Assembly: GCA_033961575.1 (NCBI GenBank)
Contig: CM066737.1
Span: 61,338,771 to 61,402,770, forward strand
DNA from: Aselliscus stoliczkanus
Lineage: Eukaryota; Chordata; Mammalia; Chiroptera; Hipposideridae
Direction of reading: 5' to 3'
DNA: 64,000 bases
Shown: positions 1 to 10,839 of the stretch, piece by piece
How the letters are laid out: every line of letters begins with the position of its first letter
How positions within the stretch are numbered: the stretch's first letter is position 1
Position numbers and translations under genes: made by a program
The notes under the pieces: generated by a model
Databases searched by the model: none
What the model saw: only the letters and a program-made list of their open reading frames with translations
Told to the model about the DNA's origin: nothing

Positions 1-1325
1 AAGAGCCAGCAACTGCCAAAACCAAGTTTTGAAGATTGCAAAATAGATGGAATTCTCAGGGGTGCTTTGCCCCAGAGCATGTGGAATTTGAAAGCAAAAG
101 CAGATGGAATCCAAGAGAAAGACAGCTTGATAATGATGATTTTAATGATTAAATGGAAATCAAATGAGGTACCTTTGAAGGGTGGAGGGAGCTGGGAAGC
201 TGTCAGAGGGTCACAGAGGAGAGGAGAGTTCCAGAAATTTTCTGTGAACAAACCTAGCTTTCCTTAAGCAGTAAGTCTTAGGCAAAGCCATGACCCTCGA
301 AGAACCCTGAAGCTCAAGGACAATAGACCTGTATACCACCCTGATTAGTGATGGCAGGAAACACAGATGGCTGGTTACCGATTAGGTAGTCAGGAAGTGG
401 AGCCAGCAGGGAATATGTGGCAGTTTCATGTAGCCAGACCCAAACAGGTGGCAGACAGCTTGAGCTGGGCTCTTTGTGTTTGTTTCTGACCTTATTTAAA
501 ATAACACTAGTAAAATGATTATTTATACCCTAACTTCACTTTGTTTTCTCCTTTTGGCCAAGCATTTGTGAATGGCAGGGTGATGTCAAGAAGCTCACTC
601 TCAATTTTGTTTTGATATTTTTATCCTCCCATTTCTTGTGACTCTCATAGTCCTGAACTTTCTCTGGAAAAATGCAATGGAAAATGTTTGATGGTGACCC
701 AGTTAGATCTGCCTTTAGGTGCACTGACTGCTCAACCTTAAAACTCATCCAAGTCCCCCCCACCCACCCACCCCATGCTAAGCAGCACAACAGCCTGGCT
801 CTGTAAATCTTTGAAACTCAAGGGCAGCCATTTGAAATGCAGATGTAATGGCAGGTGACTTCAAGAAGGTGATCACACCTGTGTTAATGTGTTTGTTTAT
901 TGTTTGAAATACATAAGAAGGCTTTTGGGAATATTATCCATTACAGGCAGACACCAGAGTGACTGATGCATAAGTATACAACCTATGCATTGCTCCAGGC
1001 ATTCTTTGATTTGTGGTTAATCCAATTTTTGTGGCTTGCTCTATTTTGCCTTTCAATGAAAACATTTTTAAATGCTGTAAATTAAAACAGAAGTTTATTT
1101 TTTTGTACAACTACAAGGAACCAGATTTCCAACCTGAACCTGCTTCTCATATCAGGTGCTTGTGACACAATATTTAACTGGTTCAGTAGTTTCTTACTAC
1201 TTTTATTAGCAAATTTACATTCCTCTGCCTGACCTTTAGAGACCTCTATCAACTTGCAACTCTGGATCACCAACATATTTTTCATCACTCTCCCCAAATG
1301 TACCCTCCTCTATTATAGGTAAATT
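1..1325. other. unassigned old non-coding sequence
   Basis: No gene or named repeat is recognisable here. Composition is ordinary AT-rich mammalian DNA with a short C-rich run near 753-775. Open frames on either strand are short and have no recognisable domain. Confidence 0.5.
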
Positions 1326-1329
1326 AATG

Positions 1330-1680
1330 TTTCCCTACTTGGAATGCTTTCTCTGTGCTGATCTACTGTCTCTGAACTCTTAAAATTCAGCTCAAAAAAA
1401 TTAGTATTGCCTTCAAGAAGCCCTCTCTGAATTTTTCCATCAGATATCAATTCTAAATTACTCTTTTTCCTCACAAAATGTATGAGCTTACGGGATATTG
1501 AGTGTGTATTGATTATGTTGACCTTAGTAATCTTACTTGATATGCAATAGTGAGTTTATGTGTTTTTGAACATGTATCTTTCCTCTAAATGGATTATCAG
1601 CTCCCTGTGATCAAACAGTATACCTGTATACCCTATTCATTTATTTGATGTTGACCACATAGAATAGGCAGAAATAATAG
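1330..1680 (+). repeat. L2 LINE 3' fragment
   Basis: This resembles the 3' end of L2: a cysteine-poor, CT-rich stretch reading like 'tccctacttggaatgctttc', then 'ttcaagaagccctctctga', then a degraded region that ends with a weakly conserved tail. It is strongly diverged, as expected for an ancient LINE. The assignment rests on remembered consensus wording, not an alignment. Confidence 0.55.
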
Positions 1681-1817
1681 GAAAATGGTAGCAAAAGTAG
1701 TACGAAAAACATTTTTTTTCTTTCTGTCCATAAATAAATTTATTTAAAAACTTCATTTTGCTCTGATAAAAGTTTAAGTTCAGATGGTTAATATTTTTCC
1801 AACCAGAAAGTAATATA

Positions 1818-2826
1818 GATATACCTCATTTTATTGCACTTCACAGATATTGTGTTTTTACAAATTGAAGGTTTGTGGTAGCCATGCATCAAGCAAGTCT
1901 ATTCACATCATTTTTCCAACAGCATTTGTTCACTTTGTGTCTCTGTGTCACATTTTGGTAATTGTCACAATATATCAAACTTTTTCATATGATTATATTT
2001 GTTATAGTGATCTGTGACCAATGATTTTTGATGTTCCTATTGTAATTGTTTTTGGGCACCATGAACCATGTCCATAGAAGAGAAGACGGTGACCTTAATG
2101 AATAAATGTGTGTATTCTGACTGCTTCAATGACTGGTTGTTCCCCTGTCTCTTTCTCTCTTGTGTGGATTCCCTACCCCCTGAAACACAATAATATTGAA
2201 ATTAGGCCAATTACCAACCCAACAATGGCCTCTAAGTGTTCCAGTGAAAGGAACTTCCCTCATCTATTCCTGGTGAAGATGGTGTGAAGATTGATGAAAT
2301 GACAACATACAATTTAGAATATTACATAAACTTAGTTGACAAAGCAGCAGTAGAGTTTGAAAGAATCTACTCCAATTTTGAAAGAAGTTCTACTGTGGGT
2401 AAAATGCTATCAAACAGTACCGCGTGCTACAGAGAAATTGTCCATGAATGGAAGAGTCAACCCATGTGGCAAACTTCAGTGTCTTATTTTAAAGTAATTG
2501 CCAAGGCCACTCCAACCATCAGTAACCACTATCATGAGCAATCAGCAGCCATCAACATTGAGGTTGGCTCCACCAGCAACTCCACCAGCAAAAAGATTAT
2601 GACTCACTGAAGGTTCCAATGATGGTTTGCAGGTTTTAGCAATATTTTTAAATTAAGATACATTTTTAGACATAATCCTATTGCACACTTAATAGACTAG
2701 AGTATAGTGTAAACATAACTTTTATATGCAATGGAAAACCAAAAAATTGTTGATTCGCTTTATAGTGATACTTGCTTTATTGCGGTGGTCTGGAACTGAA
2801 CCTGCAATATAGCCAAGGTCTTCCTG
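1818..2826 (+). mobile_element. Tigger1-like DNA transposon, internally deleted
   Basis: The ends are inverted copies of the Tigger1 terminus: 'atacctcattttattgc' near 1821, and 'tgctttattgcggtggtc' near 2770 running to 'cctg' at 2826. TA dinucleotides at 1816-1817 and 2827-2828 are the expected target duplication. Inside, a transposase start region ('atggcctctaagtgttcc', near 2226) is followed almost at once by the C-terminal coding part, so most of the transposase is missing. It is a non-autonomous derivative of the pogo/Tigger group and an old, shared mammalian insertion. Confidence 0.85.
2284..2610 (+). pseudogene. Tigger1 transposase C-terminal remnant
   Basis: A 108-codon open frame encodes the tail of a Tigger1 (pogo-like, DDE) transposase. 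It contains the recognisable stretches '[18 protein letters not shown]' and '[18 protein letters not shown]'. The N-terminal DNA-binding CENPB-type domain and the catalytic DDE core are absent because of the internal deletion of the element. The methionine at 2284 is only the first in-frame ATG, not the ancestral start. It cannot act as a transposase. I see no promoter or splice context suggesting host use, although the frame has stayed open for its full length. Confidence 0.75.
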
Positions 2827-2828
2827 TA

Positions 2829-3303
2829 CCAATATTGTAAAGGTTGAGGCTCATTTTCTAACTTGTGGAAATCAGATCATTGGTTCAAGAAACAACAGAA
2901 CTTAGCTTCAAAATAAGTGTAGATGAATAATGCCTTTTTTAAACAAAATTATGCAAGGCTAAACAGAGATTGTTTATTTCATAATTACTGAAAAGTGGCA
3001 AGTATCCCACATAATACCCTTTCCTTTTGAATATGGATATGCACTTGCATAAATGCAGATATTTGTTTGGCGACCAGACAATGTGTTTAGTGGAATGGAG
3101 TCAGTTGGTAGTCATTGATTCAGCCAAGGTTCTCTCTGTTAATGGCAAAACATGTCTGTCCCTGTAGCTAAACAAACACTGGATTATTCATTTTCCTTTT
3201 GGCAAATGCCAGAATGGAAGTGCCCACATACTTGTTGTTTATCATGAATAACTGTTGGAGGGGGGAATCCCTTGGTAAAAGGAAAACTGTACAAGCCAAG
3301 ATA
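2829..3303. other. unassigned sequence between Tigger1 and the L1 insertion
   Basis: I see no gene or classified repeat. The stretch ends at the 13-base direct repeat that I interpret as the 3'-side target duplication of the large L1 insertion. Confidence 0.5.
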
Positions 3304-3313
3304 ATAAGGATAA

Positions 3314-3316
<3 letters not shown>
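3304..3316. repeat. target-site duplication, 3' side of L1 insertion
   Basis: The 13 bases 'ataaggataaatt' recur exactly at 12257-12269, directly beside the L1 5' end. Length and position fit an L1 target-site duplication. See the copy at 12257. Confidence 0.65.

Positions 3317-3359
<43 letters not shown>
3316..3359. repeat. (TG)22 microsatellite
   Basis: This is an uninterrupted TG dinucleotide run of about 22 units. It lies exactly where the poly(A) tail of the 3'-transduced L1 would be (minus strand CA run), so it probably grew from or next to that tail. Long TG runs can adopt Z-DNA and are usually polymorphic in length. Confidence 0.95.
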
Positions 3360-3360
<1 letters not shown>

Positions 3361-3361
3361 C

Positions 3362-3503
3362 TTAAAAGAACAGAAATTTATTCTCACAGTTCTGGAGGCC
3401 AGAAATTCAAAGTGAGGGTGCAGTAGGGCTATGCTCCCTCCAAAGGTTCTAAGGGAGGATCCTTCCATGCCTCGTCTTAGATTCTGGTGGTAGCCAGCAT
3501 CAC
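3362..3503 (-). repeat. MLT1-type LTR fragment (ERVL-MaLR)
   Basis: On the minus strand this reads as the 3' part of an MLT1 LTR, with the typical 'ttctggaggc' region and 'gagaataaatttctgtt'. It carries the LTR polyadenylation signal. It lies inside the segment proposed to have been transduced with the L1, so its original genomic neighbour would be elsewhere. Confidence 0.7.
3377..3382 (-). terminator. AATAAA polyadenylation signal from the MLT1 fragment
   Basis: A minus-strand AATAAA lies 18 bases upstream of the start of the TG/CA run at 3359, the usual distance from signal to cleavage site. It would explain where a read-through L1 transcript was polyadenylated. Confidence 0.6.
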
Positions 3504-3559
3504 CATCATCACCATTATAGACAGTGATTATAGGCAAATGATTGCCTCAGCAGTGCCAG

Positions 3560-3712
3560 TTACTTGTCTGTATACCTGTATCATCTCAGTTTATCTTCTC
3601 AAGAAGCCTTTGAGGTAGGTATAGTCTTTTTCCATCCCATACATGGGAACCTGCAGATAACTTGTCCGGGATTACATGAGCTCAAACCAGGCAGTCCGTC
3701 TCCAAAGCCGAA
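3560..3712 (-). repeat. MIR SINE
   Basis: Reverse-orientation MIR: weak copies of the 'tttgaggtaggtat' core, then the 'gggaacctgcagataacttg' region, then the tRNA-like side with 'aggcagtccgtctcc'. It is strongly diverged, as is normal for MIR. Confidence 0.65.
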
Positions 3713-3751
3713 GAGGAATTGACACATAATAAGAACAATAATAAAGTTTTA

Positions 3752-3955
3752 CATGCTGGAATTTCTTGAGTATGTTCCATGTGCTAGGTACTATGCTAAT
3801 AAAGGTTTATGGATTATCTCCTTGACCCCTATGAGATAGACCCTTTTCTTATTTGTCTTTGATGGGTGAAGAAGCAGAACCAGAGAAGGTTAAGAAACTT
3901 GCTCAAGGCCAGTATTTGGACCTAACCAGACTGACTCAAAACCATTTTGCTGTGA
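3752..3955 (-). repeat. MIR SINE
   Basis: A second reverse MIR, nearly full length. It contains 'catgtgctaggtactatgct', 'cctatgagatagaccc' and 'gagaaggttaagaaacttgc', all in the order of the reversed MIR consensus. Confidence 0.75.
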
Positions 3956-4367
3956 ACCATTATCCTGTGATAAATAGGCACTAATCAACAAGATGGCAGA
4001 GAAAGGTCTTCTATGGAAATAGAAGAGGTGTGTGTATTCAGGGCGTAGAAACATGAGAAGTTGAGGCGTGTTCACATGGTACCACTCAGTATTCTCGCTG
4101 CCCAAAAATGGGTCTGCTTTTCATTAGTCTCATTACCGTTTCTAATCAGAGCTGCCACCTTTCCCTTCTGCCACGCTCCCCGTTATGTTTTCTGATTTAT
4201 ACTTTTTACCTTTCTCTTCCTGCTGTTTCTCCAGCCTTATTTCTCCAGGGTTAACCACAGCAGGACTTGGCTTTTGAAAGTATTACCAGCCAATGAGAGG
4301 ATAGGTGCTCTGTGACTTTATATGCCATATGTCATTTGTGTATCAGGCTGTTTTGATCACCGGTCTA
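3956..4367. other. unassigned sequence inside the proposed transduced segment
   Basis: I see no gene or named repeat. If the transduction model is right, this stretch came from the flank of the source L1 rather than from this locus. Confidence 0.45.
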
Positions 4368-5018
4368 TTTTTTTTTAATTCTTTTATTGTGAAATAAACA
4401 CTTTTAAAAAAATTAGTTTCAGGTGTACAACACAGTACAATAGTTATGTGTTTTACTCCTCAAAGTGACAACTCCCCAACCCCAGTTCGCCACCCCACTC
4501 CTCCCCCCATATCATACATATCTATTACAATTTCTTTGACTCCCTTCCATAGTATACTCCACATCCCTTGATTATCTATATATTCAATTACAGTTGGCAT
4601 ACAATATTATACAACATCAGCTTTAGGTGTACAGTGCAGTGATCAAGCCTGTACTCCATCCATGAAGTGGTCTCCCTAACAAGACATGTGACCATCTGAC
4701 ACCCCACAAAATATTTACAACATTATTATATTCCCCGAACTGTGTTTCATATCCCTGTGGTAATATTGTAGTTGTCTATTTATGCTGTCTAATCCCCTTC
4801 CCCTTCTCCCTCAACCCCACCCTCCTCCCAACTAGCAACCATCAGGTTTTCCTCTATATGTATGAGTTTGTTTCTGTTTACTTTGCTCGTTCATTCAGTT
4901 TTTCAGATTCCACATATAAGTGATATCATATGGTATTTGTCTTTCTCTGACTGACTTATTACACTTAACATAATGTTCTCTAGGTCCATCCATATCGTTG
5001 CAAATGCTACGATTTCAT

Positions 5019-5725
5019 TGTCGCGACTCTGCGCGGCTGGGTCTAGCTTCCTCGAGAGGACCGGCGGGGACTCAGAAAAAGAAATAAAGAGCAAGAGACA
5101 GGGATAGTTTAAAAAGCAATGTGAGCCAGGGGACTCTGTCTGATGGACAAGAGCCCTGAATCTGGTCAGCTTGCAGCTTTTATTGAGTACAAACAGGGAA
5201 GGGGCTTTGCTCTTTCCGAGGTCTGTAAATTACATGCTTCATCCAAGATTTAGTCAAATTTCCCTATGCCTCACAGACCACCTCAGCCGAAAGACCCTTT
5301 GATCAATGTAGCCTTGCCCCTAAGGGGACAGATAATGGTTCACTATGACACCTTGAGGCAAGAATGCAAGGAGGACTGCTGTTAGCTTCTTAGGAGATTT
5401 CTCTTTTCCGTTGCAGGATATAAGCTCTGCAGAAAAGGATTAACAGGCCCTTAGGCCCAGTATACTTCACCTCCTTGATTCCTCCCAGGGACCCTCCTAA
5501 GGCGCCTGGCTTAGGCCGCCCTGATGCGCATATTTGATATAGGATCTCACACCTATATTGGCATCCTGCGCATATGTAGGGTCTTGCCCGTCATTGGCTG
5601 ACCCGCCCTCTCTCTTAGGGTCCCACGGGGTTTTGCCATAAACATAGTGAAAATCCTATCCCAGTGAGGCCCTGCTGTTATGGGCAAATGCAGGGAGGCA
5701 GACGGGGAGGCTGCTGTGAGGCCAT
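5019..5725 (-). mobile_element. Solo ERV LTR
   Basis: A 0.7-kb block interrupts the L1 exactly, and the 7-base direct repeat 'atttcat' lies on both sides (5012-5018 and 5726-5732). Read on the minus strand it has an LTR-like layout: a long 5' (U3-like) region, an AATAAA at 5184-5179, a T-rich downstream element, and a GC-rich end terminating in ...GCGACA. There is no internal retroviral sequence, primer-binding site or second LTR, so it is a solo LTR left by recombination. The style suggests a class II (betaretrovirus-like) family, but I cannot name it. It must be younger than the L1 that it splits. Confidence 0.7.
5179..5184 (-). terminator. LTR polyadenylation signal
   Basis: A minus-strand AATAAA lies within the solo LTR, followed about 100 bases downstream by a T-rich stretch. 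This is the usual LTR signal that marks the R region. Confidence 0.6.
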
Positions 5726-5740
5726 ATTTCATTGTTCTTT

Positions 5741-5848
5741 TTTTTTTCTTTTTAGACGGCAGTGTCACTGGCCCTCATATGTGGGATCCGAACCAGGGCC
5801 GCTGGCATCCCAAGCCAGCTCTTAACCACTGCACCACTTGGCTGGCCC
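5741..5848 (-). mobile_element. Short tRNA-derived bat SINE
   Basis: A reverse SINE with a T-rich tail at its left end, the core 'cagtgtcactggccctcata', and the tRNA-like head ending 'ggctggccc' at 5848. Imperfect duplications 'tcattgttcttt' (5729) and 'tcattcttcttt' (5849) flank it. It landed immediately beside the solo LTR, in the L1 sequence. Confidence 0.85.
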
Positions 5849-5904
5849 TCATTCTTCTTTATAGTGGAGTAATACTCCATTGTATAAATATACCACAGCT
5901 TCTT

Positions 5905-6212
5905 TATTTTTTAATAATAAAATTTAATTTAATTTTTTAAAAAAGAAAAAAATAGTCATGGTTAAAGATCTCAGTGAATACAGTGCATTGACAAGGAAAT
6001 TTGCTTATTTCCATCTGACAAACTTCCCAAAATTAAGTTCTAAATGAAATCTTTTTGACCTGTACCTAACTTTGGGATTTTTCATAGGGCCCCTTATAAA
6101 AAGAGAAATGTTACACTAATTAGGTTATTTGATATGTTAAGTTATCCTGTTAGCCTTGTCAAACAAGTCATGCTATACCTTCTTAGGTTATATTTGTATG
6201 GATATTAATAAG
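5905..6212 (-). mobile_element. Unidentified retrocopy inserted in the L1
   Basis: A 308-base insert is bounded by an exact 14-base duplication, 'taccacagcttctt', at 5891-5904 and 6213-6226. The left end is T/A-rich (minus-strand A-rich tail), which marks it as L1-mediated. The body matches no repeat family I know and has no open frame of note, so it may be a piece of a cellular transcript, for example a 3' UTR. The source transcript is unknown to me. Confidence 0.7.
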
Positions 6213-9200
6213 TACCACAGCTTCTTAATCCAGCCATCTACCAATGGGCATTTTGGTTATTTCCAAGTCTTGGCTATTGTAAATACTGCTGCAATAAAGA
6301 TAGGGGTGCATATATTTTTTCAAATTACTGTCTTGGATTCTTCTGGTTAGATACCCAAGAGTGGAATTGCTGGGTCATACAGTAGTCCCATTTCCAGTTT
6401 TTTAAGATACCTCCATATTGATTTCCATAATGGCTGCACCAATCTGCAGTCCCACCCACAGTGCACCAGGGTTTCCTTTTCTCCACACCCTCGCCAGCAC
6501 TTGTTTGTTGATTTATTGATGATAGCCATTCTGACCGGTGTGAAGTGGTATCTCACTGTGGTTTTCATTTGCATTTCTCTGATGATTAGTGAGGTTGAAC
6601 ATTTTTTCATATGCCTATTGGCCATCTGTATTATGTCCTCTTTAGAGAAATACCTCTTCATATCCTCTGCCCAGTGAGTTGTTTGTATTTTTGGTGTTGA
6701 GTTGCATGAGTGTTTTATATATTTTGGATACTAACCCCTTATCAGACATATCGTTGGCAAATATCTTCTCCCATTCAGTAGGCTGCCTTTTTGTTTTATT
6801 GATGATTTCCTTTGCTGTGAAAAAACTTTTAAGTTTGATGTAATTCCATATGTTCATTTTTTCTTTTATTTCCCTTGCCTGAAGGAACATATCAGTAAAA
6901 ATATTACTCAGGGTAATGTCTGCATATTTACTCCCTATGTTTTCTTCTAGGAGTTTTATGGTTTCAGGTGTTATATTTAAGTCTTTAATCCACTTTGAGT
7001 TTGTTCTCATATATGGTGTAAATGGTTCATTTTCATTTTTTTGTTTGTGTCAGTCCAATTTTCCCAGACCCATTTATTAAATAGACTGTCTTTACCCCAG
7101 TGTAAATTCTGGCTTCCATTGTCATATATTAAGTGACCGTATATGGTTGGGTTTGATTCTGGGATCTCTATTCTGTTCCATTGGTCTATGTGTCTGTTTT
7201 ATACCAGTACCATACTGTTTTGATTACTGTAGCCTTTTAGTATGTATTGATGTCAGGTAGCATGATGCCTCCCACTTCCTTGTTATTTCTCAAGATTGCT
7301 GTGGCTATTCAGGTCTTTGGTGGTTCCATATAAAGTTTAGGATTACATGTTCTATTTCTGAGAAAAATGTCCTTGGTACTTTGAAAGGAATTGCATTGAA
7401 TCTATATATTGCCTTAGATAGTATTGACATTTTAACTATATTCAATCTTCCTATCCATGAACATGGTATGTATTTCCATTTATTTGTATCTTCTTTGATT
7501 TCTCTCTTCAGTGTCTCATAATTTTCTGAGTACAGGTCTTTTACTTCTTTAGTTAAATTAATTCCTAGATATTTTATTGTTTTTGAAGCAATTGTAAAAG
7601 GGATTGATTACCTGACTCCTTCTTCTGATAGTTTATTATTGATGTATACAAATGCAACTGATTTCTGAATAATAATTTTGTATCCTGCTACCTTGCTAAA
7701 TTCATTTATCAGTTCTAACAGTTTTTTGGTGGAGCCTTTGGGATTCTCTACATATAGTATCATGTCATCTGCACATAATGATAATTTTACTTACTCCTTT
7801 CCAATTTGGATGCCTTTTATTTCATTTTCTTGTCTGATTGCTGTGGCTAGAACTTTCAGGACTATGTTAAATAGAACTGGTGAAAGTGGGCAGCCTTGTC
7901 TTGTTTCTAATTTGAAGGGGAAAGCTTTTAGCCTTTTCCCATTGAGTACAATGTTTGCTGTGGGCTTATCATATATGGCGTCTATTACGTTGAGATACGA
8001 TCCCACTTTTCCCACTTTGCTAAGAGATTTTTATCATAAATGGATGCTGGATTTTGTCAAATGTTTTTTTGGCATCTATGGATATCATATGATTTTTATT
8101 TTTCATTTAGTTAATGTGATGTATTACATTAATTGATTTGCAGATATTGAACCAACCTTCCATATCAGGAATGAATCCCACTTGATCGTGGTGTATGATC
8201 TTTTTAATGTGATGCTGAATTGGGTTTGCTAGTATTTTGTTTAGGATTTTTTGCATCTATGTTCATTAGGGATATCGGCCTGTAGATTTCCTTTTTTGTA
8301 ATATCTTTGTCTGATTTTGGGATCAGAGTAATAGTGGCCTCATAAAATGTGGGAGCCTTCCCTCCTTCTATATTTTTTGGAATGGTTTGAGCAGAATAGC
8401 TATTAATTCTTTTTTGAATGTTTTGTAAAATTCAACTGTGAAGCCATCTGGTCCAAGACTTTTGTTTGTTGGAAGCTTGTTGATTACTGATTCAATTTCT
8501 TTGGGAGTAATCAATCTGTTCAGTGTTTCTGTTTCTTCTTGGCTCAGACTTGGTAGATTGTATGCTTCTAGAAATGTATCCATTTCTTCCAGGTTGTCGA
8601 ATTTGTTGGCATATAGTTGCTCGTAGTATGTTCTTAAAATTTTCTTTATTTCTGTGGTATCTCTTGTCACTTCTCCTCTTTCATTTCAATTTTATTAATT
8701 TGGGTCCTCTCTCTCTTTTTCTTGGTGAGTCCAGCTAAAGGTTTGTCAATTTTTTTTAAATCTTTTCAGAAAACCAGCTCTTGGTTTCATTGATCTTTTG
8801 TATTTTTTTTTTTTTTTTTTGGTCTCTATTTCATTTATATCTCCTGTGGTCTTTATTATTTCCTTCCTTGTACTCCCTTTGGGCTTGTTTTGTTGTTCTT
8901 TTCCCAGGTTACATAGGTATAAAGATAGTCTGTTGATTTAAGGTTTTACTTCCCTCTTTAGGTAGACCTGAACTGCTATGAACTTCACTCTTAGGATTGC
9001 TTTCACTGTATCCCAGGGATTTTGGGTCATGGTGTCTTCATTTTCGTTTGTCTCGAGGTATCTTTGGATTTCCTCTTTATTCTCATTTTTGACCCACTCG
9101 CTATTTAGTAGCATGTTATTCAGCCTCCATGTATTTGTAAGCTTTCCAGGTTTCTTCTTGTAATTGATTTCTAGTTTCATAGCATTGTGGTCAGAGAACA

Positions 9201-9928
9201 CACTTGATATGATTTCAATCTTTTTAAATTCGTTGAGACTTGTTTTGTGACCTAACATGTGGTCTATCTGGCAAAATGTTCCATGTGCTCTTGAGAAGAA
9301 TGTATATTCTGTTGCTTTGGGGTGAAATTTTCTAAAAATATCAATGAAATCCAGCTGGTCTAAAGTGTCATTTAAGGCCACTGTGTCCATGTTGATTTCC
9401 TGTCTGGAGAATCTGTCCATTGGTGACAACGGGGTGTTGAAGTCCCCTACTCTGACAGTGTTACTGTTGATCTCTGTCTTCCTGTCTGTCAAAATCTGTT
9501 TTATATATTTAGGAGCTCTATGTTAGGTGTATAGATGTTTACTAGGGTTATGTCCTCTTGTTGAATCGATCCCATTATTATTATGTAGTGCCCTTCTTTG
9601 TCTTTTGTTGTTGTCTTCATTTTAAAGTATATTTTGTGCAAAATAAGTATTGCTATTCCAGCTTTTTTCTCATTTTCATTTGCATGAATTGTCTTATTCC
9701 ATCCCTTTACTTTCAGTCTGTGTGTGTCTTTTGATCTGAGCTGAGTCTCTTGTAGACAGGATATGCATGGGTCCTGTTTTCTTATCCCCTCAGCCACTCC
9801 GTGTCTTTTGATTGGAGCATTTAGCCCATTCACATTTAAAGTGATTATTGATAGGTGCATATTTATTGCCATTTTGTTACTTGTATTTCTTGCCTTTATG
9901 GTTTAGCTTGTTTAGCCCTTTCTTTTGT

Positions 9929-10789
9929 CTAAAAAAGCCCTTTTAACATTTCCTGCAATGATGGCTTGGTGGTAATTAATTCCTTAAGCTTATTGTTTTC
10001 TGAGGAGCTCTTTATCTCTCCTTCAATTTTAAGTGATAGCCATGCTGGGTAGAGCAATCTTGGTTGTAGGTCATTATTTTGCATCACTTTGAATATTTCC
10101 TGCTACTCCCTTCTGGCCTGCAGAGTTTCTGTAGAAAAGTCAGCTTTAGTCTTATAGGAGTTCCTCTGTATGTAACCTGCTATCTTTCTCTTGCTGCCTC
10201 TAGGATTCTGTCTTTGTCTTTAACCTTTGCCATTTTAACTATGATGTGTCTTGGTGTGGGCCTGCTTGAATTCAGCTTGTTTGCAACTCTCTGCACTTCC
10301 TGGGCTTCTATGTCGATTTCTTTCACCAGGGTAGGGAAGTTTTAAGTCATTATTTTTTCAAATACATTCTCCATCCCTCCCTTCTTCTCTTCTCCTTCTG
10401 GTATTCCTATGATGTTATTGTTATTGTGCTTCATGTTGTCCCACAGGTCTCTTAAACTATTTTCCTTCTTTTTTATTCTTTTATCTTTTTGTTGTTCCAA
10501 CTGGGTGATTTCTGCTATTTTGTCTTCTAGTTCGCTGATCTGATCCTCTACTTCATCTAATCTACTTGTGATTCCTTCAAGTGTGTTCTTCATTTCAGTT
10601 ATTGTATTCTTTCATTCTAACTGGTTGTTTTTATGGTTTCCCTATCCTTCCTCACTAAGTTCCTTAGACATTCTTATCATCAGTGTTCTAAACTCTGTCT
10701 CTGAAAGTTTGGATACCTGTTTCATTTAGTTCCATTTCTAGAGGTTTCTTTGGATCTTTTACTTGGGACATGTTTCTTTGTTTCTTCAT
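9929..10789 (-). pseudogene. L1 ORF1 pseudogene (RNA-binding chaperone)
   Basis: ORF1p is the trimeric nucleic-acid chaperone of L1. The probable start is at 10789, followed by 'MKKQRNMSQVKD'. The coiled-coil part shows as 'LDEVEDQISELEDKIAEI' in 10342-10593. The RRM entry follows, and the C-terminal domain ends 'EMLKGLF' before a stop at 9931-9929. Relative to the related copy at 21037, the frame stops a few codons early. Frame breaks split the gene into pieces, so no full-length protein is possible. Confidence 0.8.
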
Positions 10790-10839
10790 TCTGGCTGTTG
10801 CTTTGTGATTGCTTCGATGTATTAGATAGATCACCTAGA

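Larger units (their letters stand above)
4903..9872 (-). pseudogene. L1 ORF2 pseudogene (endonuclease-reverse transcriptase)
   Basis: ORF2 of the large L1. It encodes an AP-like endonuclease, a reverse transcriptase and a Cys-rich C-terminus, and drives target-primed retrotransposition. The start at 9872 is followed by 'LSIITLNVNGLNAP' and, 27 residues on, 'CLQETQL', the endonuclease N and E motifs. The 8938-9492 frame holds 'VGDFNTPLSPMDR' and the '[11 protein letters not shown]' end of the endonuclease. RT blocks appear at 8368-8670 ('[12 protein letters not shown]') and 7791-8015 ('[12 protein letters not shown]'). The catalytic ADD sits at 7764-7772 but is preceded by Cys. The Cys-rich tail is at 6347-6661, and the C-terminus ('HMISLICGI') ends at 4903. 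Several frameshifts and stops, plus a 0.7-kb LTR, a SINE and a 0.3-kb retrocopy, disable it. Confidence 0.9.

Noticed and set aside
7678..8136. 152-codon plus-strand open frame
   Set aside because: It is the antisense of L1 ORF2 reverse transcriptase. The real reading is on the minus strand ('[12 protein letters not shown]' at 7791-8015).
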